Source: Selaginella tamariscina
Taxonomy: Eukaryota > Streptophyta > Lycopodiopsida > Selaginellales > Selaginellaceae
Direction: 5' to 3'
DNA length: 64,000 nucleotides
NCBI GenBank assembly: GCA_003024785.1
Contig: PUQB01000462.1
Coordinates: 138,523-202,522 of the forward strand
Position numbers and translations under genes: made by a program. Shown piece after piece: positions 35,149 to 48,212 of the stretch. Every line of letters begins with the position of its first letter. The first letter of the stretch is position 1. A model generated the notes under the pieces. It made no database searches, was not told the DNA's origin, and saw nothing but the letters and a program-made list of their open reading frames with translations.

Positions 35149-35408
35149 ACTCACAAGATGAGATGGCTTCTCATTTCGTAAATCAAATTATTCACAAAAT
35201 GAGATGGCTTCTCACTTCGTAAATCAAATTGTTCACAAAATGAAATGGCTCCTCACTTCCGTAAATTAAATTATTCATAAAATGAAATGGCTCCTCACTT
35301 CGTAAATCAAATTGTTCACAAAATGAAATCACTCTTCACTTTATAAATCAACTAGTTCATAAAATGAAATGGCTTTTCACTTTGTGAACCCACTGGTTCA
35401 CAAAGTGA
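35149..35408. repeat. Tandem array of a ~43-bp unit
   Basis: About six units, each containing CACAAAATGARATGGCTYCT and CACTTCGTAAATCAAATTRT-like words, diverging towards the right end. The array ends with a perfect-looking palindromic stretch GTGAACCCACTGGTTCAC (35,386-35,403). Confidence 0.85.
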
Positions 35409-36990
35409 GTATAAATAATGGGTAATATATGCATGATGTGTGTATGCATGCAGTACTCATGTATGACATAATGTATAAATACATTTATACATTATATCAT
35501 ATATGCAAGGGAACATAACCTTGAACATTTCTTTAAAAAGTTCTTTGGACATCAAATCTCAAGTGAGAAGTAAATGAAATTTATAATGACACATTTTGTA
35601 TTTTATGAAATATATGTTAGTGTATTAAGGTTTTGATATTACAAATTAAATCTTTTAATTTAAATAATATATTTTAAAAATATTGTTGATGTGTTTAATC
35701 TCTACCGTTTATATAGCAACTGACTTTGTAAAGACATATTCCACAAACCATTATAATATTATATAGAGACCCACAAATAATATATAGGACTTATGGTTTT
35801 AAGTTAAAGATAATTATGAAAAGTTACAATACTTACCTACGTGAGTAGGACAAAAAGCTTTTCCACCCAATATCAACAATGATTAATGGGATGAATGCAT
35901 TACGTAGTATATATAAATAATATATATATATGCAAATAAAATAAAATTCATTATATAATAAAATCCATTCTAAACACAAATTATATGAATTCATGTAAGT
36001 CAATGGTATTTGACAACGATAAAATTTTAATTTCACTAATACTAATTTCAAAAGCATGCTTATATTTAACATAAACTAAAGAGATCGGGTATGGGATTTT
36101 ATATCTTTTATATATTTACTAAGGAACAAGATTTTGCCAACATTTTGGAGGTTGTGAGTACTTATTCCTATAATACCATAAACAGTAACTACTCTAATGT
36201 GTGTTATGTTGTCCTTGTATTTAAACTTGAATAATAACTATGAATTATTATGTACTTATTATTTATCTATCTATTAACTTTGTAAAACCCCAAACTACTA
36301 TACAGTAAAGATCCAGACAAATGTCAATGTTTATATATAAAAGTATATGTATTTAAATTGTCCTACATATAGGTTATTTTGAATATAAAATTATCCTTTG
36401 TATAAATAATTTTAGTAACTTCCTATGTTAACTTGTGTACCTTACATTATCCCTCATGACAAAGAAAGTCTCTAATTACAAAATATAAAAAAATAAAAAT
36501 TAATTGCATAACATGAATAAGTAATGGGGTTCCTGGGGCTTGGACATTTACTTGTGATAGGAGTCCAATTTAATACCATATGTTTGTGAATGAAAATAAA
36601 TGTAAAGTAAGTTCATTATTTAATAAAATCGATTTTGAATATAAATGATGCAAAATTACTTAAGTCAAGGAAAAATTATCAACATTAACTTTAACTTCAA
36701 TTGACACATGAATCCATAAAAATCAGTAACACTAAGTGTTATGTAATCTAACAAAAACTCTTAACTTCCATGAATATTAACTTTACAATGTATATTTGTT
36801 TCACAAAGAATTGATGAATATCAAATTAATGGTCTCTGAAAGTAAAGAATAAATCCTGTTCTTGAGAATATAACTTGATGGTCCTTTGCAACTGCATTGT
36901 AGAGGCCTTCCAAAATAGGCTTAGCAAGCAGTCTATGTTGATACATTCCTGTTTCATCATGATAATCCGATTAGAAATGCCCTTGGTCAG
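35409..36990. other. AT-rich intergenic spacer
   Basis: No gene recognised. Short TATATA tracts and poorly coding AT-rich sequence only. Confidence 0.55.
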
Positions 36991-36999
36991 AGTCTGACC

Positions 37000-37940
37000 T
37001 AACTATGTTATGTGCCTCGTCCAGTACAGTATAAGGAGAGAGGGATTCCATTAGCCTATTTATTTAATATCAACTGTTTAATAACACAATCTAGACAATG
37101 CATTTTCCAAACCATTTTATTACCACCAGGAAGAGAGAGATCTTGCAATTGGCTTTGAGGAGAGAAAAAACAATGCCCTTCAAAAACATCCGTGACACCT
37201 CCATCCTTCTGGAAGAGGTGCTGACAACAAGTCTGGATTAACAACCATTATCCCTCTCCTTTTACCATCAAAAAATCTATAACCTAGCTAAGAGTAGCAA
37301 CCGAATCGCAAAGATAACCACCTTGGCATTCCTCTTTAACTCACCGTAATCCGAGATGAAGTGCAACAACATCCTCAAATCGGCAGAACCCCACTCCCTA
37401 ACTCGTTCGTTACAAAAAGAATCAGAAGTGCTTGGACAAGTACGAATAGAGAGTCCTCGTTTTGCCCCGCCCCACTTGTCCCAATCACCTTTAAGAATCG
37501 CGTGGCGTCCTCTAGAAACTCATCAAATTTGTCAGTTATGTGCTGGTTCAACTCATGCACCAAAAGCAAGGGTCGGCCACTGTACATTAGAATGCCATTT
37601 GATGTATGAAGCGGAACAGAGACGCCCATTCAGAATCCGTCCAGCGATCTTTCAATTACTCTGATAAGGAGAGAGAAACGAACTCTCCCCATGTAATTCT
37701 AAGGAAAAACTGATCCCCTTTCCGGCAAACATACCCAGAGGCGTGATCAGTAATTGCATACCATCCACGGGTAGGCTTAATTCCAAGACACTCAATTTTA
37801 TGTGCTTCATCCACCTGAGCTTGTTTTTTAACGGTCTCAATGGCATCGGAAAACGTGGTGGCAGCGGGCACTGCCGTGCAGCTCCCATCCGTCGCACGGC
37901 ATCTTCATTTGCATATCCGGCACATCTGTGATGCAATGAT
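37000..37940 (-). pseudogene. Relic of a Crinkler/RHS-type P-loop NTPase
   Basis: Minus-strand open pieces: 37,871-37,656 (FSDAIETVKKQAQVDEAHKI, RGWYAITDHASGYVCRKGDQ) and 37,629-37,375. The latter holds a glycine-rich P-loop (about 37,480-37,455) whose Gly part and Lys-Thr-rich part lie in different frames, separated by one extra base. Downstream a helix REWGSADLRMLLHF and a leucine-rich AIRLLLLARL appear, an order seen in Crinkler/RHS-type NTPases. Stops and shifts show it is dead. The family call is my inference from the P-loop plus leucine-rich helix; other P-loop families are possible. Confidence 0.42.
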
Positions 37941-38017
37941 GAAACAGATCTCGTCCATATTTATAACACTAACCCTAATCGGAGCCGTTCAGGTAATTAA
38001 TTAATACATATTGGAGG

Positions 38018-38350
38018 CTCCATGGTTGACTGCAACAGCGGTTTAATAGAAAAGAATGTAACTCTTATAGATTTAATTATATAAAATAACTATGTGGAAG
38101 TCTATAACAGAGTATAAATGCTTGCACCATCCGAAGGTTGCACATCTTCTTTTGACCTGCAAAAACAAAAAAAATTAATGAATTGGCAAGCTAAGCACGC
38201 ACTTACACTCACTCACGTACAGGTATACACACATACATACACTTACATCATATTGTATAACTTGGCCAATGGGTTTATTCACTTTGATATCAACGTACTT
38301 CTAAAGGAGATCGCAAGTTGTTCCTTCTGTCCCAAACCCAAGACGTTCGT
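38018..38350 (-). pseudogene. Partial duplicate of Argonaute exons 1-2
   Basis: This stretch is clearly similar to 42,354-42,815 in both exon and intron. Minus strand 38,345-38,245 reads the Argonaute N-terminal block GFGTEGTTCDLL, then a TAG, then VNKPIGQVIQYD and a GTAAGT donor. The second-exon fragment (DGASIYTL) lies near 38,130. It keeps the frame where the main gene has indels, but has its own stop, and no later exons follow. A (GT)n run lies at 38,374-38,407. Confidence 0.82.
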
Positions 38351-38372
38351 ATGTCTCCACTTCTACCGAGAC

Positions 38373-38410
<38 letters not shown>

Positions 38411-39664
38411 ATTTTGGGTCATGATATGACGTATGTACAGACATATATTAGTTTTTGTATGCTCGTATCACAGCCTATTAGTATAATGAGTAACTTAGAT
38501 TTAAAATTGTGATTTATAATTCTGACTTATTTTACATATTCAACTGGTTTAAATGATCAAACTTGAATTGCAATCTTAGCTACAACCATTGAGATTGAGT
38601 GATCGAGATTTTTATTGGTGATTGATAGAGAGAGAGACAAAAAAATTTAAGGGATACTTTATTAATTTTAAATAATATTTATTTATTTATTTCAAACTAT
38701 AGTCTACATAGATTTTGAACTTGATTGCTTTTAGGTTTTACTCCTTTTCGTTTAATAATTAAGTAATCACGAACATAATCCAAACATGTTTTATTATGTT
38801 AAACCCTAAACCTTGAAGAGATATAAAAATGACATAACATAATTTCAAAACATGAATAAAAACATGACATAATCTGCAAATTTATAAATATGTAAGACAG
38901 CAAACTAAATGCTCTAATTGTTTCTCTTAATTGGATATGTATTAGAGTAAAATTATTATATAAAGAAAAAATTTTTAAAATGTGATTATAACTAACAGTA
39001 AATATGATTATTAACAGTAGATTTCTTAAAGGAAGAACATACTGCTCTTCACATCCCTGTGAACAGCAGTAGGCTCATTGAAATCCATAAAATTCTTTGC
39101 TTTGAGTGCTGCTAGATGAGCATACTGAACTGGTGCAACTGCATATAAATATATCAAGAAAAGATCGATACTTTTTACAATTTTTATTAACTTACCAATT
39201 GAAATTGCTTTTGTAGCTCTTGCATAACTGCAGAAGATGTATTAGATCATCTACAAATTGTGGAAGGTTTCTACTTACTTGTAGCATAGGATATGAACCA
39301 GAGACTGGAATTGATTGGCACTGAAACCAATCTCGTCGCACAGAACAACATAATGTCCAGGCCGACTTGTTGTTTGGTGACCCAGTCGCTGATCAGATAC
39401 TCAAAGCTATTAGTGTGTGTGTGTGTGGTGAGTATATGCATGCTAAGAACACACAAATCCAATCAAGCAGGATAGTTGGACTCGCGTTCCCCTTGCATTT
39501 ACATGTATACAACTAGCTGAAAGTTATAATACTTACATGAGAACACTGATCATGAGCAGCCAGAAAGAAGTCATAATAGAATGGATGGGTTGCGCCAGTG
39601 TCCACAACAGTTCCTGCAGTTCTTAAATATAGCTAAACCCTAGGGTCTATATAGAGAGAGACTT

Positions 39665-39900
39665 ACCAGGATGAATGTTGGCATAACTTGGTTGATTCTG
39701 CTGGTTATTAATACTTTGATTCTGAAATCTTCCCTGGTTCCCTCTGCCTCTTCCTCTACCTCTAGGCGTATTCCCACGACTACCGCTAGGTTGGTTTGTT
39801 GTTTGTGGAGAGAAGAAGCGAGTGTGATGCCTCTTTTGAGCAACTATCAGAGTGATCTTAGGTTGGAATGACTTAGCTATGCAAGCCTTCAAACACAACC
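39665..39900 (-). other. Argonaute exon with RG/NQ-rich insert in the PIWI domain
   Basis: The exon starts ACIAKSFQPKITLIVAQKRH and HTRFF, the standard PIWI strand, then has about 45 extra residues: Thr/Asn/Pro/Ser, a GRGRGRG run, and an Asn/Gln-rich stretch. It then rejoins the family at ANIHPG, with the next exon giving GTVVDTG. In other AGO4-type proteins this loop is only some ten residues. Both exon borders have normal splice signals, so it is not intron read-through at the edges. Confidence 0.75.
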
Positions 39901-40469
39901 ATTAGTGAATTGAGAGTGCAATTTTAAAGACAAAACTATAACCTGTCTGATACTCTCCATCTCACTATTGAGGACCATTTCAAATTGGGATTCGCTCACT
40001 CCATCTCTGAAGAAAATGCAGTATGAATTAGCTGAGAACACATTTAAGTATTACCTGAATATGACTATCTGCTGTGGGTAAACATTGTATTCATTGCTCC
40101 TGCGAAAGTCATCTAGAAGTTCCCTGTAACTTTTCTGTTACTCCCAAGTTCTTTGTAATCTTCTTTACTTACCCAAACATATCTGAAAGGTTTGTGATTT
40201 CTTCCATTAGAGCTTCTTGTTTCCTCACCCGAGCTGAATACCGAGATATTTTGGGCCACTCTTGAGATGCAACAACCTAGCAGTATTCAGAAAGGATACG
40301 TTACCCATTACCAGCAACTTATATATAAATTTACCGCTGCAATAGAAGGTGAGCCGTGAGAAACGTCCATCCCAACAATCATTGTTGGAATTCTAGATAT
40401 CGAGCCGGGAAGATTTCTTTCGTATTCATCGCGTAGATAAGTATTGTAACCTCCCATCTGTAACACAAT

Positions 40470-40500
40470 CTCTAAACCCTAAGCCCTAAGCCCTATGGGT
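40470..40500. repeat. Short telomere-like repeat in an Argonaute intron
   Basis: CTAAACCCTAAGCCCTAAGC resembles a few copies of the plant CCCTAAA telomere unit. A similar short match lies at 56,206-56,222. Confidence 0.6.
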
Positions 40501-41427
40501 GTTTAGTACCTTGGCATTAATCTTCAAAGCAACATTTGTCTTATATCGATCGTCCAAGTATTGAGGAAGCACCATACACTGGCTTGGTATTCCTCTCTCA
40601 ATCAAAGTTTGTCGTTTGAAGGGTCCTGCAAAATGTAATGGTTATTTTAAGAGAAAATAAAAGACCATTACCGTAAAGCTCGGAGTCCTTTGTTGGAAGG
40701 ATGCAAAGAATAAAACTGGTATTATGCTTCACTTGACTTAGCATTCTATTCACTCTCTCAAGACTAGAGAGGCTACGATTGTTCATGCTCTCCGTGATAA
40801 CAACCAGTTGTCCAATAACCTTAAAACAATAGTTAATATAGGAAAGTAGAAATAAATAAATGTAGAACATTTTCTTACTATTCCCTTTGTTTGGAAATGA
40901 CGCTTCAGATCAGAGGCCAGTTCTTCAGTACCCCCATAACGGTTGAAATCTTATACAGGCCCAGTCCCTGATTATGGCAGATTGTGCAAACGCCTGTATA
41001 TAAGATTCTTTATATTATAATATCTGAACACATGCATTCATCCGTGGGTTTGCAAAATTACCATGTTACGGTTGTAATCCCATTGTCCCTTATTTATATA
41101 AACGTCTTGGAAACTGCTCTCCTTTTGGAGTTGCACACACAACTTTGGTAAAGGAAGGATCCGACCGTTTACATTCATCATCTGTTTACTAACAGAAATA
41201 CCAAAGAATCTGTCAAGACGATCTCCATTCCATTCAACCAGCTTCTTTGCTCCCTGCATACATACAGTTGTGTTGTCTATGTGCGTGTCTATATATAATA
41301 CGGACCTGCATAATGTCTAGATACTGTTTCCCGGGATCGGTCTTGGGAATTTCATCCAGTTTCTCCTTGTACCTTTGCCCTTCCACAATTTCGCACAACT
41401 GAAACATCAAAGGCAATCAGAAAGCAC

Positions 41428-41433
41428 ATACGC

Positions 41434-41468
<35 letters not shown>

Positions 41469-41690
41469 GACTACCTCTAGTGGAATATACACTGCTCGCG
41501 TAGCCGTCCCAACGTTCACACATGGGTAATCAGCATTTTCTAGCTTGCGGGAGTACCTGTACATAAAGTATCGTTCGACAGTAACTGCTCTAACTTCGTT
41601 TGTTTTGTTGTCCTTATAGTTAAACCTGGATAGTAACTCTGAGTTATATGTGTGTGTGTGTGTTGTGTGTGTGTGTGTGTGTGTGTGTGA
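41428..41690. repeat. (CA)n and (GT)n microsatellites in Argonaute introns
   Basis: A CA run lies at 41,431-41,465 and GT runs at 41,649-41,688, in two neighbouring introns and in opposite phase on the plus strand. They could pair as an inverted stem in the pre-mRNA. No coding meaning. Confidence 0.8.
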
Positions 41691-42839
41691 ACTTAAACAT
41701 TTAATGATTCAGAAACTAAAGATGATAGAAGTACGTTTGCTTGTATGCTGGTTCCGGACTAAAACCAATTATTTTGCGTCTGGCTCTTGTAAGTACACTT
41801 TCCACCTCAATACCTTTCAATAACTGTGTGGCATTAAGGAGCTTCAAGGAGTCGAAAACTTTTAGTAATGCCCCCCTTTTGATAACCGTTACGACTTTTT
41901 TATCTATACATATAAAAGTTAGTCAGATTATACATAAATAAATAAATAAATAGAAAGTCTAAACTGAGATTTAGCGATAAAGATCCTATATCACAAGGTC
42001 GAAAGCTTGCATGAAAGCCATTCCATTGCTCTTTTATATCCTTCTTTTGGCTTTCTATCCCAAGTTCATGGTTGAAATAGTTTTCTTTAAGCAGAAATCC
42101 CCAGCACTGTGCACAAAGAACAATCAAATGTTTATACATATATTTTGACACACACACTCGGTGTGTGTGTGTGTGTTGAAAATGCAACTAACTTCCTAGG
42201 AAAACCCTCTCTCAAGAGAGTGTCTAAAACTCGTAGGCTTGAGGCGTCGACGGCTGTGTTGCTTACGTTCCCTATCCAGCTCATATCAATAACTGCATTT
42301 GAAATAATACTTATTGTGAAGAATGTTGGAGGATGGCTGGAAGTGGAGGTCGAGGGTTGACTGCAATAGCGGTTTAATAGAAGACAATGTAAATCTTATA
42401 GATGTAATTATATAAAATAACTATGTGTTTACCTTGCACTTGGCTCGTTAGCCACAGTGAAAGTCCCTTCTTGGAGGTGTTTGACAGAGTATAAAAATGC
42501 TTGCACCATCGAAGATCACACATGGATCTTGCAATTGTTCCTGGAGAGCCTTCTCCAACAGCAAGCGTCTAAAACTTCTACTCTTCACCTCCTTATTCTC
42601 ATTCTCTTCTTTTGTTATTTTGACCTAAAAAAAAATTAATCAGTTGATAAGCTACGCAGCACTTACACTCACGTACAGGTATACACACATGTACGCGCAC
42701 TTACATCGTATTGTATAACTTTGCCAATAGATTTATTCACTGGATCTCAAAGTAGTTAGAAAGGAGATCACAAGTTGTTCCTTCTGTCCCAAACCCAGGA
42801 CGTCGCATAGGCTTCACTTTGCTGGTGCTTGCCATTTGT

Positions 42840-45800
42840 AAAAGCAACAGTCGGATATATGTCTCCACTTCTAGCGATACCTATATATATATATGAATAT
42901 TTGGCTCTTGACGTTTGCAATACCTTCAGGGAATTCCTATTAAAGGATATTCTAGAATCAAATTTTTGTTATGCTTCGAATATGCTAATAGTGATTTATA
43001 ATTCTGACTTATTTCACATATTCAACTATTTTCATTGATGGTTTGAATGATGAAATTTGAATTATTTGTTGCAATGCCATTTTAGTTACACCTATTGAGA
43101 TTGAGAATTTTTTTATTGTTGATTGATTTTGGGACTTTTAAACTTATATTATGAAGTGTGGAATTAAAGACTTTTTTTTAAGCAACACTAACTTTTATTA
43201 ATTCTAGTGTGAAATTAAGACTTGTATCCAGCGACACTAACGTTTAGTAATTCTATAATATGGTAAAAAAAAATTATATTGACCAAAATACCCATTATTT
43301 CAAACTAGAGTTTATTTATTCTAGATGGTATTTATTTTTGTATTAACTCATTATTTCAAACTACAGTATTCGATTGCTTATAGGTTCTAAGCTCCTTATT
43401 TTTATAATTTAGTATTGACTCCAAACACAGAATATGTGAACCTGAATAATGTTCTGCACACCAGTGATATATGCCTATAGTAAAAATATTAATAATTAAA
43501 TTAGATTAATAATTAGTAAATTAGTAATTAAACATTTCTTAACATTTTTTAACTACGGATTTAATCATTGCTACACACCAATGAAGTTTGTGAACGTCGT
43601 CAAAATAGCCCCAACATGGTTTGTTACAAGTTTCTTTAAATTTATTACACCATCACCATAAAATATACATCACATTATTACAGATTTCTATTTATCCTGA
43701 GATTATGAAAATAGTGTTCACTTATTATGTATGTCAAATTGTCCTTTAAATTAGTTAAACTAAATATTCAACCTCATTTCTAAGTAGTATCCCCTTTATA
43801 ATAAAATTGCATGTACACTCTTAAATTTTATTAACACGATCGTTTAACTAGAGAATGCATATACAATGTTATATATCATATATCATTTAACTTCTTTTTC
43901 TCCAGGATTTTCCATTATACCTTAATTTAAATTCCTCTGTCACAATTTTATTAAGCTCTTTATTTATTTTATTCACAACTTTAAAAATTAAATTCAAAGT
44001 TACTTCTTGAAGATCGGTCAAACATAAAATTTTAAGATAAAATCTTTAATCACAAACATTATTCAAAACCCTCCTAAAAATCATCATTTAAAATCATTTT
44101 TTTATTTAATTCCCCTCACTTATCCTTGATTATTTTAAGTTTTTTTTAAATTTTACACTTGTAACACTTATCAATTTTATATCACACCACAATTTTATAT
44201 TTATAAAAAGCGTAAATATTTAAGGAGTTGAAAAGTCTAATGAATAATTATGATAATAATTACATAAAATAATTGAAGAAGTTGGAGCTATCAATGTAGT
44301 TCAAATTGTTATAAATATGCTTTAAATTATGTTAGTATAAAAAAACTATATAAATTAATTTTTATAATAATATGTATTGGATTTGTTATTTAAAAATATT
44401 AAAGAGTTGAACTCCATGAAAATATATATTAAAATAACTAAGTCAATTGTGATTTTCATTACATCAAAATCAATGTTTGTTACTATATTTCAGAAATTTA
44501 ATAACAAAGAATTATTAAAGTTTTTAAAATTCTAAAAAAACCACATGAAACCTCAACATATTATTTTTTTCAAATTAATTAACCATATGTAACAATAATG
44601 TATTTATTTTGACTTTTATGAATGTTGTGTAGTATTATTAAAGTTGAATTATTTGAAGTGTTTTATAATATAAAAGAATGAAAATTTCAACATTACCAAC
44701 TTTTTATAATAACTCTTCAAAATAAATAAAAAAGCCCATCTTGTTAAATAAAACATATTTTACAATTGAGTTACATCATCATTCAATTATAATTTTTTTG
44801 TTTAAAAAATATGGATTTAATAGTTTTAACTTTAAAAATGTACATTTATTGAGATGCATACTTTATAACTTGAAAATGTACATTATTTAATGTTTAAACG
44901 TCTTCTAGAATTAATAACAAATGGAGTTGATAATTTAATATAGTAAATGATAAATATTTAATTAAGTTAAACATTTAATGTAGTAAATAATAAATGTTCA
45001 TTTTGCACATTAATTTTTATAATCACTTACTTAATTTATGCATTTATATTATACTTTTCCTTCGTATCTACAAAATTAACACCACCAACTTATCAATTAA
45101 CATAGTTAAAAATGTGTTTTTGTAATATTCCTCAATATTCATAAGTATATGAAAGTTTAACAAAGATAAATTATATTTTTTAATTTCTTTTAATTCAACT
45201 TTAATTTTTTTTAAACCATCTCTTAATATTTTTTTAACGTGTTTATCTTTTAACACTCTTATCATTCTTTAATTCTTCATCTTCAATAAAACACGATACG
45301 GAAATGTTAAGAGTTTCATATGCTCGAGTAACTTACATGTTGGACAAAACCCTTTGTATATTACTTTTTTAAAAACTTTATAAAATATTTAATATGAACA
45401 ATTAAGGAATTATGTGTATATATATATATAAGAATGAGTGAGAAATTAAAAAACATAGTGAAAGAAAAGATTATATAATTTAGAAATGTGAATATATATA
45501 CATTAAATTTTTATCATGTATATACATATTGAATGCTACTAAGTAATAACAACAATAACAAATAACATGTTTTATACAAATAACAATTAATTTTAAATAT
45601 AAAAAACACCAAACACAACCAATCAAAAACTAATTAATTAAATTGATACTAATACTAAATAAATGTATACATAATTTTAGTATTACTCTTTACAAGTATA
45701 TATTAGTAAGATATATATAAAATATCACAATTGTGTATGTTTATCTTTATAAATGTATATGTATAATTTCTAAAAAGTATTTAAAAAGAATACAAGAATG

Positions 45801-48205
45801 TAATTTAAAACATTATTTGCACAACTTTAATTAAAGATTTTTATTAAAATAATCTATTTGTTAAAAATCACAAAACAACATGTTTTACCATATACAATTT
45901 CTTTTTCTTTTTTGATTTTATATTAATAAATGTAATGATATGTATTATATTAATTATATTTAGTATTAAAATTTATTACTATTTGAAGTACCATGAATAA
46001 TCGAGTCTTATTTAATTTAAATATTATATAAAAATTCATAAACATATATAATACATTTTACAAATTTATTGACTCTAAAGAATATCCCTCATTAAAAAAT
46101 AAATAATATAATTATGTTGTTAAAAATAATAATATTAAGAAAACTCATCTTATAATAATAAATACTTATAAAGAAAAGAATATTGTTTAAATTTTTTCAT
46201 ATTATGAAAATAATGAAGCATTAATGTATTAAGAATTTACACTGATTTTATGATGAGTAAAAATAATATTAATAATAATTAAAATATTTAAATTTTCTGT
46301 TTTATATAACTTTTAAATAAGTTTATTTTAAGATATGTATATAATTATATAAACTCATTATCAATAATGAATATAGCTCACTTAATTATTAAAGATATTT
46401 TAAAATATTAAAAAATTAATAGAAAAAATAGAATGACCATATAAAAATGCATACATAGTCAAATAAATAAGATATATATAGAGAATAAATGATTTAATAA
46501 TGTATATATAAATATATAATTAAACATATACAATAAAACATTATAACATCCAAAACAAGTGAATACTTGAAAATATTTATAATAAATAAAATAATTTATA
46601 TGATGTTGTTAACACTTCATTTAAGTTATATCTCCTATATTAATTATTTATCATTACATAATATACAACCCAAATATATATATTTAAAGAGGAGAAGAAA
46701 ATTCAAGTTTGTTTTTGTTATGATAAAATTAATTACTCAATTACATATATATGAAATGAACCCTTATTATAGTAAAAGTTAAGCAAAACAAAATAAAGTT
46801 TTTAAATATAAGAAGTAAATAATTTTAACTTGTATAAATTTTTATGATTTAATTTAAAAATTATATAAATTCGAATCCATATTTAATAATGAAATATTAC
46901 ACGACTTTTAAAGTTAATATCTGCCTGAAGTAGTTTTGAATATTACTAGTACAAATTATTGTTCCAATTAATAAAAATGATTATTCATGATTATTATTAT
47001 TATGAAAAACAATAAATAATAAGGAATTACATCTATTATAACATTTTTATTTCTCCTTAAGTTCAACAAGGTAAAGAATCAATTGATGTTTATAAGAAGG
47101 CCTTCTCTAATCATAATAACTCAGGTCCACTTTAGTAATTCTTATATATCTTATAATCTTTATTTAAACACCGTTTGTCAACTCACCAAATTAAAACTAT
47201 TACAATATCTTTAAAAGAAATTTATTATTAACCTTTGCATTATATAAAATTTATATAATTTTAATAAGTAATACATCATTGATATTTTTAATTATTAAGT
47301 CTTATATCATATTTCTTAATGATAAGGATGAAAAGAATTAATGATATAATTTTATGATATATGTATGAACATCAAGTCATAAAATACAACCCAATCTAAG
47401 CTTTCTAAGTGATTATCACAACCTTGGTTCTTATGTTAAAATAACATTAAAGATGTTTTTTAAATATTTAATTAGTATTAAACATTTACAACTGTTTTTA
47501 TTTAATTTTAAATTTTTGTCATGCTCATTCTATACATGTAAATTTAACATATATGTATATATTGTTCTATAAATTATTGATTTATATAAATATCATTATA
47601 AACAATAAACGTATAATGACATATATAATTATGTTTTTTTTTTAATATAGATATATGTGCCTAATTGATACAAACACCACACACATACATACATATATAT
47701 GTGCATACATGTAAAATTTAGAAATAAATAAGGATCACTAACAAAACAGTTATCTTGTCTTTTCTCTCTGTCTTGATAATTCATAGTATAAAAGAAAAAA
47801 AAACAGTGGTTTTTCACAAGCGTTTATATATGTTTTTGTCTAGTTAATACACATAATAACCATGAATTACGGATGGTAATTTTCATTCATCCTATAATAA
47901 TGTTAAACTTAGCTTACCATACAAATAATAGTTGTTTAACAAGGGCATATTCTTTACACAATTAAATTGAATTTATAGTGATTTATTTTTCTGGGGTAGA
48001 TTCATTAACACACGGTGTATATATATGTATATTTATATAATTATGCTTATCAATATACCGATCTCACTACTTATGTAGATCTTATCTCAACTTTTGAGAA
48101 ATTTTAATTATAAAGAAATCAAATTTTAATTATAAAAAAAATTAGAATATCCTCAGCATGATCTTAGAACCCTAAAATTATATACATATTAAGTCTTTAA
48201 TGGTT
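42840..48205. other. Long AT-rich intergenic spacer
   Basis: About 5.4 kb of very AT-rich sequence. Open frames here are short and composed of Ile/Lys/Asn/Tyr codons typical of chance in AT-rich DNA. No TIRs, LTRs or RNA genes were recognised by eye. Confidence 0.6.
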
Positions 48206-48212
48206 TGGACCT

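Larger units (their letters stand above)
39026..42835 (-). pseudogene. AGO4-clade Argonaute, ~20 exons, N-terminus frameshifted
   Basis: Argonaute proteins load small RNAs; the AGO4 group guides RNA-directed DNA methylation in the nucleus. ATG at 42,835 (MASTSKVKPMRRPGFGTEG), stop TAA at 39,026. Read in order: N domain (exons 1-3), linker (CWGFLLKENYF, NGFHASFRP), PAZ region (YPCVNVGTATRAVYIPLE; LCEIVEGQRYKEKL), MID (FGISVSKQM, FILCILPTKDSELYG, GIPSQCMVLP) and PIWI. Catalytic D is in VGMDVSHGSP (~40,375), second D in RDGVSESQF (~40,010) and H in APVQYAHLAA (~39,115). The C-terminus KSSMFFL fits the AGO4 group. Shifts in exon 1 (~42,740), exon 2 (~42,495) and near 40,945 suggest decay, while PIWI exons 10-20 look open with good GT/AG sites. 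Confidence 0.85.

Noticed and set aside
38374..38407. Open frames made of CVCVCV or HTHTHT repeats
   Set aside because: These are translations of (GT)n/(CA)n microsatellites, also at 41,431, 56,073, 62,801 and 63,500.
46567..46782. 71-codon plus-strand open frame in the AT-rich spacer
   Set aside because: The composition (Ile, Tyr, Lys, Leu) fits chance in AT-rich DNA and no motif is visible.
42840..48205. Possible RNA genes in the long spacer
   Set aside because: No tRNA-like or snRNA-like boxes were recognised by eye; a tRNAscan/Infernal run would decide.
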